From Aegilops tauschii subsp. strangulata (lineage: Eukaryota > Streptophyta > Magnoliopsida > Poales > Poaceae): DNA of 64,000 nt. The stretch is from assembly GCF_002575655.3 (NCBI RefSeq), contig NC_053040.3, positions 225,260,628 through 225,324,627 of the forward strand. Direction: 5' to 3'. Each line of letters starts with the position of its first letter. Within the stretch, counting starts at the first letter, position 1. Under the pieces are notes generated by a model that had not been told where the DNA came from, did not search any database, and saw only the letters and a list, made by a program, of their open reading frames with translations. Position numbers and translations under genes: made by a program. Positions 44,300-55,777 of the stretch are shown here, in pieces.

Positions 44300-44771
44300 T
44301 GAGGGAGTCCTGGACTAGGGGGTCCTCGGGGATCCGGGCTATGTGATGTGGGCCGGATTGGTGGGCCGTGAAGATACAAGATCGAGGACCTTCTCTAGTG
44401 TTTGGATGGGACTCTCCTTGGTGTGGAAGGCAAGCTTGGCGTTCGGATATGAAGATTCCTTTCTCTGTAAACCGACTCTGTATAACCCTAGCCCCCTCCG
44501 GTGTCTATATAAACCGGAGGGTTTAGTCCATAGAGGCAATCATAATCATACAAGCTAGACATCTAGGGTTTAGCCATTACGATCTCAAGGTAGATCAACT
44601 CTTGTAACCCCTATACCCATCAAAGTCAATCAAGCAGGAAGTAGGGTATTACCTCCATCAAGAGGGCCTGAACTTGGATAAACATCGTCTCCCCTGCCTC
44701 CTGTTACCTTTGATCCTTAGACGCATAGTTCGGGACCCCCTACCCGAGATCTGCCGGTTTTGACACCGACA
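44300..44771 (+). repeat. 5' LTR of E2
   Basis: 472 bp, TGAGGGAGTCCTGG to TTTTGACACCGACA, with TATA box CTATATAAACCG near 44505 and a T-rich leader. The primer site TTGGTGCTTTCATTGAGAG follows at 44772. Confidence 0.9.
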
Positions 44772-44818
44772 TTGGTGCTTTCATTGAGAGTTCCTCCGTG
44801 TTGTCGATAGACTGATCG

Positions 44819-47140
44819 ATGGCTCGCCTCATCGTCAACGACAAAATCACCTATGGAAGAGCCCTAGTTCCTAGGCAGATCCTCCAGATCGGATATTTCA
44901 CCATAGGCGCCCGTCCGGCCATTAAGCCCAAGGCGGTCCCCTGGATTGCCAAAAATCATCTCCGCATCAACCCCGAAGGCGTCGATAAGATGGATCCGAC
45001 AGATGTTTCGTTTTTAAACGAACTGCTAGATCGCATCGCCGCCCTTGGGGGCAACCGATTACGATCTGGTTGGGCTTAAACCCGATCAGTGGGAAATCAG
45101 GTCTCCACCTGTCACCCACCTGGTGACTGTTGTGGAAGAACAAGTTGAGGATACCGCTCCTCCTATGCTAAAAACAAAATATGTTTGGATCTCCAAGCCC
45201 TATGAGCCAGACCCTCATCTTCGAGAAGGTATTATCTGTCACCCGAACATAGAATCCGGCATTGAGTCTAAAAACCCCCCAGACACTCCGGACCCTGGGC
45301 CAATGATCTCAGAAAATTTTCAAAATCCGGATTCCACAGTGGGTCGGGGTTCGGACTCAAGCCCACCCACCCACCACAATCAATACTCTCCAAGCAATTC
45401 CTGTCCACCGGACATATGCGATTTAATGTATATACGACAGCAACCTCTGGAAATAGTCCATCACTTTTGGGCTAGATTCCTACTTGTTAAAAACAAGATC
45501 AAAGATTGTTGCGACGATGATGCGGTATCAGTCTTTTGCCGCAACTGTACGAACGAGGGCATCCTCAACGCCCTCAATCGGCGCCACATTCTCCACTTTG
45601 CAGATTTGGCACACATAGTACAGAAGTATTGCACAATGGGAAGCGCTTGGAAAGCCCAGACAGCTCGGTGGGAGGCACCTGACCATTCTTCCACGGAAAG
45701 AAAAATTCAGCCCTTACCGGGACACAGAACTGTCCTTGATAAATGGCTCGACAAGCCCTATCAGATACACGCGATGCCAAATTCTGAGCCAACTCATAAC
45801 CTTCGGGCATGTTGGATACTCCGGCAGGTGGCTAAAAGCGGGGAGGCTATCCTCACCAACACTACTCCGACAAGGCATTCCCCCGAGGATAATGACTTTG
45901 ATGTGTCTACAATCTTCAAGACCTTTTCTTCAAACAACCGGCGCAAAAGGGCGCTCCGTGACCTTGCCGAAGTCAATCACGTAGCCACAATAAATCCTTG
46001 GAATGATATGGCAATAACCTTCAACGCCAATGATGAGCCAAGGGCCCAATCAGTCCGAGCACCAGCCGCTTTGGTTCTAAACCCAATTGTAGACGGCTTT
46101 CGCCTCACTAAAGTGCTCATGCACGGTGGCAGCGGACTGAACTTGATCTACAAAGACACGCTCAATAAAATGCAATTGGGCAGGAGTCGCATCGAGCAAA
46201 GCAATACATCCTTTCGAGGAATCATCCCCTGTCAGGAAGCAAGATGCTCAGGGAAAATTAAACTAGATGTGGTATTCGGCACGCCAGAGAACTATAGGTC
46301 CGAAGAGATAATATTCCAGGTGGCCTTCAACAGTGGATATCATGCCCTATTAGGGCGAGATGCATTCACACGCTTTCAAGCCATACCTCATTACGGGTAC
46401 ATGAAGCTCAAAATGCCCGGGCCCAACGGTGTTATCACTATCTCCAGTGATCCGTACATAGCACTCCGCGCCGAAAACAAAACCGCATCTCTGGCTCTCG
46501 AGGCACTGTCAGTCCTGGCGGCCGAGGAGCTCACCGCTCTGCATTCCACAATGGATAGAGACGACGTAATTCTTAATAAAAGGCCTAAATCCACTTCTTT
46601 CAAACCAGCAGACGAGATAGTCAAATTTCAAGTTCACCCAACGAACCCCAAGAAGACAGCTTCCATTGGGGTACAGTTGGATCCGGCGGTCGACGCCGCA
46701 TTGCGTGCGTTCTTGCGCGAGAACTGGGACATCTTCGCCTGGCACCCCTCGGATATGCCGGGAATCCCACGCGCGCTGGCCGAACATAGTCTCAACATAC
46801 TGAAGGGATACAAACCAGTCAAGCAAACATTGCCGCGATTTTTCGAACCCAAACGACAGGCTATGGGGGAGGAGCTAGCCAAGCTACTCGAAGCCGAGTT
46901 TATCAGAGAGATCAAACATCTGGATTGGCTAGCAAATCTGGTCAAGGTGCCGAAGAAGGATAAATCCTGGCGGTTGTGTGTCAACTTCAAGGATCTTAAT
47001 AAAGCCTGCCCTAAGGATCCCTTCCCACTACCTCGCATTGACCAGATTATTGATGCAACCGCAGGACACGACTCACTATGCTTCCTCGACGCATACTCCG
47101 GATACCATCAAATCAAGATGAAGGAATCCTACCAAGATGT
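44819..47140 (+). pseudogene. gag-pol: E2 gag and protease, start of RT
   Basis: Opens MARLIVNDKITYGRAL at 44819. After about 76 codons a small deletion near 45050 shifts the frame, which then stays open from 45045 for over 690 codons through the Gag core (VHHFWARFLLVKNKIKD), the Cys/His stretch (DKPYQIHAMPN...NLRAC), the protease and the RT fingers (HLDWLANLVKVPKKD). One continuous frame through gag and protease shows that the family makes a Gag-Pol fusion. The protease motif reads VLMHGGSGLNLIY: the catalytic Asp is His (CAC at 46122-46124), so the enzyme would be inactive. After FLDAYSGYHQIKMKES the homology with E1 stops. Confidence 0.75.
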
Positions 47141-48110
47141 GAGGGCTTCGGACAATGCCTCGAGCTCAAAAACACCAGCGCCACATACCAACGCATGATC
47201 CAAACATGCCTGGAAAAGCAAATCGGCAAGACAGTTGAGGCATACGTAGATGATGTAGTCATCAAAACTAAGCATGTCGAATCATTGGTGGATGATTTAC
47301 GCCTTACATTCAACAACCTCCAACGATATGACATATAGCTCAATCCGGAGAAGTGTGTTTTCGGCGTTCCCGCCGGAAAATTTCTTGGGTTCATCATTTC
47401 CAATAGGGGAATCAAAGCAAACCCAGCCAAAATCCGAGCCCTGACACAGTTGGCTACACCAACAAACCTCAAGCAGGTCCAAAAACTAGCCGGATGCATC
47501 GCAGCTTTGAGCCGCTTCATCTCCAGATTAGGAGAAAAGGCGCTACCATTGTATGGCCTGCTCTAATGCACCGACCACTTTGCGTGGACGGATGCTGCAA
47601 CAACCTGATTGGAAGAAACAAAAGCATTGTTAGCAAGCAACCCAATCCTGGTCGCACCAAACGTAGGTGAACCCATGTTAGTGTACATATCTGCAACCCA
47701 TCAGGTGGTGAGTGTGGTGCTCATCATCGAACGAGAGGACGAGGGACATAAATTCCCACTTCAAAAACTAGTATACTATGTGTCGACGGTCCTCACACCA
47801 TGCAAATCCCGATACCCGCATTATCAAATGATAGCGTATGCGGTCTTTATGGCATCCCAGAAGCTGCGGCATTACTTTCAAGAGTGTTCGATCACGGTGG
47901 CCTCCGAGGTACAACTTAATGATATCATAAACAACCGGGACGCCACCGACCGGATTGCCAAATGGGCTATTGAGCTCTTACTGTTTGAAATAACATATAA
48001 GCCACGCCGAGCCATTAAATCTCGGGCGTTGGCTGACTTCGTTGCCGAATGGACGGAAGCCGAACTCCCTAAAGAGTGTGGCACATATTCCAACTGGTGA
48101 TGCACTTCGA
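47141..48110 (+). pseudogene. pol: E2 pol: RT palm to RNaseH, multiply broken
   Basis: About 70 bp that in E1 encode the strand region up to PFGLKNAG are replaced here by about 39 unrelated bases. The frame resumes at ELKNTSATYQRM and keeps AYVDDVV. A TAG at about 47336 (where E1 has AAG) and stops near 47566 and 47607 break the thumb and connection. The next open part (47609-48100) covers the gypsy RNaseH and ends at a frameshift in TYSNW. RT activity is impossible without repair at several places. Confidence 0.75.
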
Positions 48111-48513
48111 CGGCTCTAAAATGCTAGCTGGACTTGGGGCTGGCGTCGTCCTGACATCCCCCACAGGAGATGCAGTCCGTTATGTGCTCCAAATACTGCA
48201 TACAGACTCTAATAATGCAGCCGAATATGAGGCCTTATTACATGGTCTTCGGATGGCTGTCTCTATGGGCATACAACGCCTCGAGCTGCGCGGGGATTCA
48301 AACCTCGCAATATCCCAAATAAATGGAGAATTTGATGCCAAAGATCCGAACATGGTGGCATACCGCAACGCCGTACTTAAAATATCAACTTGGTTTGAGG
48401 GGCTTGAGTTTCATCACGTGGCCCGAGAGAGTAATCAGGCAGCGGACATCCTTGCTCGCATGGGCGCTAAGCGCGACCCCGTCCCACCTAACACCTCATG
48501 GAAAGGCTATTAG
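48076..48513 (+). pseudogene. pol: E2 pol: archaeal-type RNaseH
   Basis: One open stretch holds the whole second RNaseH with its four motifs HFDGSKM, AAEYEALLHG, LRGDSNLAIS and ESNQAADILA. It is the best-preserved domain of E2. A frameshift near 48497 follows. Confidence 0.75.
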
Positions 48514-49788
48514 AGCCATCTGTGGTATGGCAAGACAAGAGCAGCAATGCCAGTCCGGATCCGATCATACCCACAGATTCCGAACACAATCCCGATATCA
48601 TCGGGGGCTCGGCCACTGAAATAACACCATCGGCTCATGTAATCATGGCAGTAATCGCCCCATGGACCAAACCCTTCCTAGCCTACCTCAATAGACGAGA
48701 GCTCCCCGAGGACCATAATGAGGCTCGATGCATCGTTCGACGCTCGAAAGCCTACAAGGTTCATGAAGGAGAGATCTACAAGAAAAGTACTACCGGAGTC
48801 CTTCAAAGGTGTATCTCCGAAGAAGAGGGGCGGCAGCTCTTGGCCGAAATCCATGCTGGTCCTGGCGGTCATCATGCTGCAACTCGGGGCCTTGTAAGTC
48901 AGGCCTTCCGAACCGGTTTTTTCTAGCCTACAGCCCGAGCAGATGCGCAAGACCTCGTCCAGCATTGTATAGGATGCCAACTTTTCGCCAATCAAACCAT
49001 ATGCCGCCTACTGCCCTACAAACAATCCCCATTACTTGGCCTTTTGCGGTCTGGGGGCTTGACATGGTCGGACCCTTAAAGGAGGAAGCCATAAGAAAAA
49101 ATATTTGTTGGTCATGGTAGATAAATTCACTAAGTGGATAGAGGCCAAACCAGTTAAAACGGCCGAAGCCGGGCCAGTGATAGATTTCATATCCGCTGTC
49201 GTACAACGTTATGGTGTCCCACACAACATCATCACCGATAACGGCTCTAACTTCACAGTCAATGAAGTAAAAACTTGGTGCGCTAATCTGGGCATCAAGC
49301 TCGATTATTCGTCCGTCTGTCACCCTCAAACAAACGGTCAAGTCGAACGGGCTAATGGCCTGATAATGAGCGGCATTAAACCCAGACTAGTGCAGTCCTT
49401 AAATGAGTAAGATAAACACTTGGTTAAGGAGCTCGACTCCGTACTGTAGGGGCTGCGGACCACGCCCAATCGCACGACTGGATACACACCGTTCTTCATG
49501 GTGTTTATCGCAGAGGCTGTCTTGCCCTTTGATATTATTCACGACTCACCTCGAGTACGCATGTATGAGGAGAAAGAGGCCGAGCTCGATCGGCAAGATG
49601 ACTTAGATGGCCTGGAGGAGGAGCGCGATATCGCAAAAGCTCGTTCAGCATTCTACCAACAACAAGCTCGAAGATACCAAAGCAGAGAAGTGCGGGCCAA
49701 GACTTACAATGTCGGTGAACTCGTTCTACGCCTACCAGAGAAGAAAAAGGATCCTATCGCCTTCATAATGCATCGGACAATCGCTTAG
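48498..49788 (+). pseudogene. pol: E2 pol: linker and integrase, multiply broken
   Basis: The pieces are in three frames. The linker and zinc domain (RCISEEEGRQLL, HAGPGGHH) run to a TAG at about 48925 where E1 has TGG. Single-base losses near 49000 and 49073 shift the frame around WGLDMVGPL. The core with ITDNGSNFT and HPQTNGQVERANG is open at 49105-49410, then a TAA at 49408 and TAG near 49447 interrupt. The C-terminus (49498-49788) ends early because of a small tandem duplication. The DDE residues themselves are all kept. Confidence 0.75.
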
Positions 49789-49845
49789 ATGAAGTTCTCA
49801 CTAGAGGATCCTATCGCCTTCGTAATGCATCGGACAATCGCTTAG
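49749..49845 (+). repeat. Tandem duplication at the end of E2 integrase
   Basis: GGATCCTATCGCCTTC(A/G)TAATGC and the following CATCGGACAATCGCTTAGA appear twice, 57 bp apart. E1 has this sequence once, so the duplication is private to E2 and truncates the reading frame. Confidence 0.8.
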
Positions 49846-50688
49846 AGCCGAACCCATGAAACGCTGCCAGACTCCAAATATTCTACGCCTAAAGTCCAGA
49901 CTCATTGTTTGTTACCTTTTTCTATTTTTTCTCTTTCTTCTTTTCGTTTTTATACAACTCCTAGCCTGTGTTCGGATAAACCTCACACTTAAGGGGTATA
50001 CATCCTTAAATGTACATATCACCCAGTACCTAGGGGCTTCTTGTCACAGAAGCTTATTATTATTTTTCGAGCGTCAAGCTCAACGTATATACGTGTCGCC
50101 TTCTCATACATGTATCTTCTTCGCCATTATATGCACCTTTATGACTTAAGTTCTTGCAAAGCTGGGTTGTCTGGCCTGTACTTATGCCCTACGTTCCCGC
50201 TTGTTCAGCTAGGGCATAAAGGGATTACCTCTGTGATTGTTACAGCCAGGTCATCTGGACGGGTACCTCAGACGGGTGAAGCTGAAAGCTAGCGTTCTTA
50301 AGGGAATAATAGGTCGGCGGACATAAGATGAATTGCCCTTGTTGCGATACAAGCCCCCAACATACAACGAGTATCGTGATTTTTAGTGTCATAGCTCAGG
50401 CATGCACAACGCATGCTGGCCCAGGGAGAGGAACCCTTAACGGAACTATTCTCTCTGGAAGATGTTTCTTACGATCAAATGTAATATAACATAACTCCCC
50501 GAATACTACTTGTCTGTTCAAGGAACTATGACCGGACGACCTTGTTTCCGAACATACTTCGGTGCTTCCCACCAGTACAATATTCGGAAACACTCCAAAC
50601 TTTGGATTTCGGAGGTAAAGCGGAAGGTCTGCCATGACAATTGTTTTATAATTCGGCCGGAGATACATTTGTTGATAAAAGTACATTA
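49846..50688 (+). other. E2 non-coding region after pol
   Basis: Counterpart of 33359-34213 in E1, T-rich and without frames of note. It contains TAGGGGCTTCTTGT (50030) and AACGGAACTATTCTCTCTGG blocks shared with E1. Confidence 0.55.
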
Positions 50689-53489
50689 CTACTTGGACTC
50701 GAAAACTTCCTCTTCTTCTAGACCATCTAATAAGTTGTCTAGCTTACAATCCCGTTGCGAAAACTTGGCGGCTATCTTTACTTGATCATATACCAAGCTA
50801 ACAGGAATATCTTGTCCATCTGATCCTCGAGGCCCGACCCAGGCCATATGATTTGGATCAAGTCCGGTGTACTGTGTTTTCACCATGGCCCAGGCCTCTC
50901 GTGCCCCTTCTCGGCATGCTGATATCTTCCACAGTCCAAAGCGGCGCCGATCTCCCTTGAATAAATTCACAAGTTCTTCCATACTCCCGGGAGGAGAATC
51001 GGCCGGCCATAAAGCCTTAGCAATGTTCCTCCTTGCTTTCCAGACTCGCTCATGCACTTTGGACAGCTCTTGCAGCAGGTCACCTTGGAATCCGGACACC
51101 TCTCCTTCGGGCCGCCCAGTTAGCACACCTACATCAACAAACTTGTTACACTTTCCATTAGAAGACTGTACGGAAGTAAGGTTAAAAAGCATATTGAATA
51201 TGCCGCCTTTCAGCCTTCTGTTCTCTTTCAAGGCATCTGCCAATTGGGCTTGTATATCCTTCAGCTCCTCAGCTTGCTTGATGTTGGCATCCTGTAGCTT
51301 GTTTTTCTCATCCCTGGTCTATGTTAGTATACGCTGACCAGCGGCTTCTTGCCTTTCGGCATGTTGTTTATCCGCCTGCGCGGTCTTCAGTTCCTCTTCC
51401 AGCTTATTCGGGGATGCTGCCATCATAAATACATCAGTGTTTATTTCAAAAAGCATTGCTAGCACATGATTCTATTTTTCGAACAGTAGCAGACATTACC
51501 AGTCAGTGCCTCCTTAGACTTCGCCCGTTCGGCGGTGACAGCAGTTAGCTGGGTCCAACATTTTTCCAGCTCCTGAGACAGCATGTTGTTCCTCTACGTG
51601 AGTACCCGATTATGCAACGATCCTTAAATCAGTTGCGTTAACTTCTTTAAGTCTCGGGGGCTACTGACACATGATCTTACCCGCATGTCCTTGGAAAGCT
51701 GTTGAGTGGCTCCAGCAAGCCCATCCCGAGCAGCTCGGATGTATGCATCCGCTGAGCTGAAGGCATTAAATGCTTCTTCGGTGAAGGTTGGGTCGCGCAT
51801 AGCCGCTCTCTGGCGCCGATGGTTCATTGCACTCTCCACTTCGGAGTTGGTAACGGATACATCATCTGAATCCTCTGGGAAAGGACAATTTGAAATTTCA
51901 CATGTATCAACCCCAGCCCTTGGGGCGGGATCCGGGGTCGGATTGGGTGATGCATGACCGGCAGGGTCCCCGGACACAGTCCGACATATGCTTTTCCTAG
52001 AAATGTGGCGCAGCAGGAAATGTCAAAATTCGGTACATCTGCCATGAGCATATTAAAAAACCATACATTTTTTAGGGTGGGGGCTTGGCAGTATCGCCGT
52101 CCGCCTTTCTTTTCACAGACCTACCCCGTGTAGGCATCGCCTTTTTAAGGGACGCTTCTGATGCGGTGTGGCGAGATGAGCACCGCCCCTTTGAAAGCAC
52201 GAGACGATGCGGTAGGTGAGGCGCAATGAGAAAACTCTTGTGGAGGAGATGTCTCCTGGATACTTACGTGGGAAGAGGGGAGAAGGCCGGGGTAATCGGC
52301 TATAATGGCCACTTCCGTGCCGTCGTAACTTGCTTGATAGAAGACCCCCTCCTTGAGCTCTACGAATATATCCGGATCCTCTTCAAATCCGGGATCCAGG
52401 TCCCGAATATGGTCCTCCGGCTGCAGAGCGGGCTGTAGATCCCCGGGGCAACCTTCCTCCATTCCTGATAAAAAATGGTTGGGCTAAGTTCAACTCAGTA
52501 CGACACAGAAAGAGGATTGAGTAAAATTACAGAGCGAAGGCTTACCCAACTAGGAGGGTTGTACATGGAAAAGCCCTCTCGGCACTTAAGGCAAGTGAAC
52601 TCTTCTTTCTCCCCTTTATAAAGATCAGCCAACATGGCAGCCAAGGTGGCAAAGTTGTCCGGACCCTTGCGCCCGCAGCGTGATGCGTCGTCTTCCCTGT
52701 TGTAGTGCCACATGGGGGGTCCTCTGGATTGGAGTGGCTGAACGCCTCGCGTTATTGAACTCACCATTACCTTGATGATGGACAGTCCGGATTGGGCAAG
52801 TGTCTTTATCTTGTCCATTAACTTCTTAACCTCCACGCTATCTTCCTCCTCGAGGCTTTGGGGGCGCCAGCTGTGGTGCTTCTTTAACGGAGCGTTGGAA
52901 AATTCGGGTAGGCCTCGTCGGGTTGGGTCTGGTAGAACGACATCTTCAATATAAAACCACTCCGAGGGCCACTCTTCGGATGCCTTCTTCGGAGTGTTGG
53001 ACAGGTATCCTGTCCCGGCTATGCGCCATACTTCGGCGCCACCCACCTCGAATATGGATCCCTTTTGGGAGCGGGGGACGAGGCAGAAAAGCTTCCTCCA
53101 TAATTCAAAATGGGTCTCGCAGCCTAGGAACAACTCACGAAGAGCCACAAAGCCCGGGATATGCAGTATGGAGCCCAACGTGAGATTGTGCAGTTGGAGT
53201 CCGTAGTACTCCAAGAGACCTCGGAGGAAAGGGTGGATTGGAAAACCAACGCCTCTTGAGAGAAAGGAAACGAAGCACACTCGCTCCCCTTCTGATGGAT
53301 TGGAGAAATTTTTTGCCAGGGCTTCGCCATTGAAAGAAGTTAATCCCGCCCGAACAGGGACTAGATCCGCGGGAGGGAGGTATCCCTGCACCTGAAGCTT
53401 GGTCAGTTGGGCATGGGATACCGAGCAGCTCTCCCAACCGCCTTTTTGAGGACCATGGGACGTGAGGAAGAACCGGGAGCGCTGGCCAT
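50689..53489 (-). pseudogene. E2 antisense multi-exon gene
   Basis: Read right to left from ATG 53489 (MASAPGSSSRP). A small shift soon after the start is followed by a long open stretch, 53391-52495, of nearly 300 codons. This is the best copy of the PF04195-type domain in the window (GVGFPIHPFLRGLLEYYG, LFLGCETHFELWRKLF, RCGRKGPDNFATLAAMLADLYKGEKEEF). Next come 52462-52145 (DIFVELKEGVFYQASYDG...ADYPGLL), a DDVSVTNSEVESAMNHRR exon ending ATGCGG/GTAAGA near 51680, coiled-coil pieces, and the last part 51243-50689 ending LDNLLDGLEEEEVFESK. Exon order and splice sites match E1. The last frame is intact here but shifted near its end in E1. Function unknown. Confidence 0.65.
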
Positions 53490-53897
53490 GTTTGTGTGGT
53501 TTCTTGTGGAAAGTTCTAAGATTTTCGCCTGGTGTGGAATGTCATCTGAGATCTAATCTCCTTAAATAGACGCCTTCCGTATGTCGTCAGGGCGTTATCT
53601 GTAAAAACGCTTGGACCTTTCGTATTCATATGACACGTGGAAACCGAGGCAAGGGAGGCGCGGAAGCCGAAGGATATGATGTTTAATGCAAAACCAAAGC
53701 CGTCCGGAGTATCATGGAGGACCTACCCGACAGGACCAAGGATGTAAAAGCCGGATACTGCATCATCGTCGAAAGGTCGAATGCAGTTCTTTTTGTTCAA
53801 ATTGCTCTGGTGTATTTGGAAAAGGAACCCACCTTGCAATGCCGAAGACGATCTGCGCGCTGGACACGTCGTCATTGAAGCCTGGTTCGGGGGCTAC
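53490..53897. other. E2: antisense promoter side and purine tract
   Basis: On the minus strand TTTAAGGAG (53560 region) is the only TATA-like word before the antisense start. On the plus strand the block ends TTCGGGGGCTAC (53886-53897), the polypurine tract directly against the LTR. Confidence 0.5.
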
Positions 53898-54369
53898 TGA
53901 GGGAGTCCTGGACTAGGGGGTCCTCGGGGATCCGGGCTGTGTGATGTGGGCCGGATTGGTGGGCCATGAAGATACAAGATCGAGGACCTTCTCTCATGTC
54001 CGGATGGGACTCTCCTTGGCGTGGAAGGCAAGCTTGGTGTTCGGATATGAAGATTCCTTTCTCTGTAAACTGACTCTGTATAACCCTAGCCCCCTCCGGT
54101 GTCTATATAAACCAGAGGGTTTAGTCCGTAGAGGCAATCATAATCATACAGGCTAGACATCTAGGGTTTAGCCATTTCAATCTCGAGGTAGATCAACTCT
54201 TGTAACCCCTATACCCATCAAAGTCAATCAAGCAGGAAGTAGGGTATTACCTCCATCAAGAGGGCCCGAACCTCGGTAAACATCGTGTCCCCTGCCTCCT
54301 GTTACCTTTGATCCTTAGACGCATAGTTCGGGAACCCCTACCCAGGATCTGCCGGTTTTGACACCGACA
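53898..54369 (+). repeat. 3' LTR of E2
   Basis: 472 bp, the same length as the 5' LTR, opening TGAGGGAGTCCTGG and ending TTTTGACACCGACA. Differences from the 5' LTR are mainly transitions (for example CATGTCCGG against AGTGTTTGG near 53996). Confidence 0.9.
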
Positions 54370-54374
54370 ACGGT
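54370..54374. repeat. Target-site duplication of E2, right
   Basis: ACGGT, identical to 44295-44299. Confidence 0.9.
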
Positions 54375-55235
54375 CACTGGCTCAGCGTATAGCTTCGTAT
54401 TTGTCTGGTTGACCAGTCAAATAGTCCGCATGCGCCTCATCAGCTCGTATTCTTTATCTATCTATCTATGCGGGCCTACCTGTTAGTGGAGAAAGAAACA
54501 AAAACTAAAATTATGCGTATGTGAGGAATCAAACCACGGACTCGTCGCTGCAACGCACACTCGTTAGCCAAATGAAAATGAAATACTTTGTGTTAAATGC
54601 ACAAACAAATTTTTTATATTATACGTGATGCACACATTAGCGCACACCGTCCATAGAGGCAAGTAGCATGTATGCGTGCAGACACTCACGCTCGGGCTGT
54701 CAAACCATGCTAATGCATGCACGTCGCCCTCTCAATCAAAGTACTGCTCATGGCGCAACGCAAACAGTGAGCCCGTCACCTGCACACCCCGGCGGTGCCT
54801 GACATTCCTATTTAGACATTTGCGGGCGGCCTCCGCGAACACCGAGCATCTATTCACCTGGCCAACACCAACGGTCATACTCGTGCTTGGGCACCGTCTG
54901 CTCGACATTAGCCATGGCTCTGCACATGATGCAACAACGTGACTCGGCGCCTTGCTCATGTATATCATCCATCACAATGACAATCTATAAAATAGCCTAG
55001 CTAGAGAGGGTATTATGGTACCTATATATGTATCGTGAGCGACCGATCATAGTGCCACTGCACACGAGTGTGTGTTTGATCGATTCGTCCATTATTCGTA
55101 AGTTATGCACGGTTGTGTGGTGTCTAATGGTGGTCGTCGAAGGCTAGCTGGCGACAAGAGCGGTTGCATGGATGCCTGGTTGTCAATACGTGCCGCATAT
55201 GCTTCAAAGGCTCGTCATCCATGAGTTCACATTTT
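54375..55235. other. Right flank of E2, unassigned
   Basis: Continuation of the sequence at 44053-44294. It contains a short (TCTA)n run near 54461-54476. Frames at 54676-54942 and its antisense are not supported by any domain. No gene is recognised. Confidence 0.4.
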
Positions 55236-55777
55236 ACCACCACGCCAGCGTCTGACCGCCCTGGCCTACCGAAACCCCTTCCATCGCTAGCACGCGCTTC
55301 CTGCCTAAAACGGTCACCATCTCTCCAGAACGTCATTCTGCATTCACGGGACTTAACTGCAGGGGCATTTGGTGTGTCACTGACATGCGGTCTAGATGCC
55401 TATTGGGCCCACATGTCAGTGACCCAACTGCACATGCGGTTAAGTCACTGAAGCAGCATCCGCATTCACGCCCGACGCGACCTCTCACTGGCGCCGGCAT
55501 TGCAGCAGCCCGACGGCCGAGAGAGCGCCACCCGCGCGGCATCCCGGTGCAAGCGACTGCTCCGCGTTAATGACACCACAGCCATCCTTCCGTCCACCGC
55601 CCACATTAATGACACGCGGCTACCGACTAACCTACTCCGGCGCCAGCCGTCCATCCATCTGCCGCGGCTCATTGCCATTTGCCCGCTATATTAACTTGAG
55701 CCCCAGCTCCCAACCATAGCCAAAGACCCACACTCATTCTCCTCCGGTCCCTTCCTTCTGTCGGCACCACTCCAACC
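55236..55777 (+). promoter_or_regulatory. Promoter-like segment, copy 2, upstream of a pseudogene
   Basis: The same blocks as 42307-42530 (GCGTCTGACCGCCCTGGCC, CGACCTCTCACTGGCGCCGGC, GAGAGAGCGCCAC). TATATTAAC at 55687 is placed about 90 bp before the ATG at 55778, a normal plant spacing. A small foldback element (55349-55461) interrupts it. Promoter function is inferred from layout only. Confidence 0.5.
55349..55461. mobile_element. Mutator-type MITE 1 with 9-bp target duplication
   Basis: 113 bp between two perfect GCATTCACG copies (55340-55348 and 55462-55470). It starts GGACTTAACTGCA and ends GTCACTGAAGCAGCATCC; the right end reversed is GGATGCTGCTTCAGTGACTTAAC. Inside, GTCACTGACATG and CATGTCAGTGAC form an inner hairpin. 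The paralogous segment at 42.4 kb lacks it, which marks it as an insertion. The 9-bp duplication is typical of Mutator-like elements. Confidence 0.75.

Larger units (their letters stand above)
44300..54369 (+). mobile_element. E2: complete Ty3/gypsy (Tat-lineage) retrotransposon
   Basis: A 10,070-bp element with two 472-bp LTRs, the same primer site, gene order and antisense gene as E1, and a perfect 5-bp target duplication. It is full length but dead: many frameshifts and stops in pol, a replaced segment in RT, and a protease active-site change. Its LTRs differ by a modest number of substitutions, so decay of the coding part may partly predate insertion, as if it was moved by a relative's proteins. 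Confidence 0.9.
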
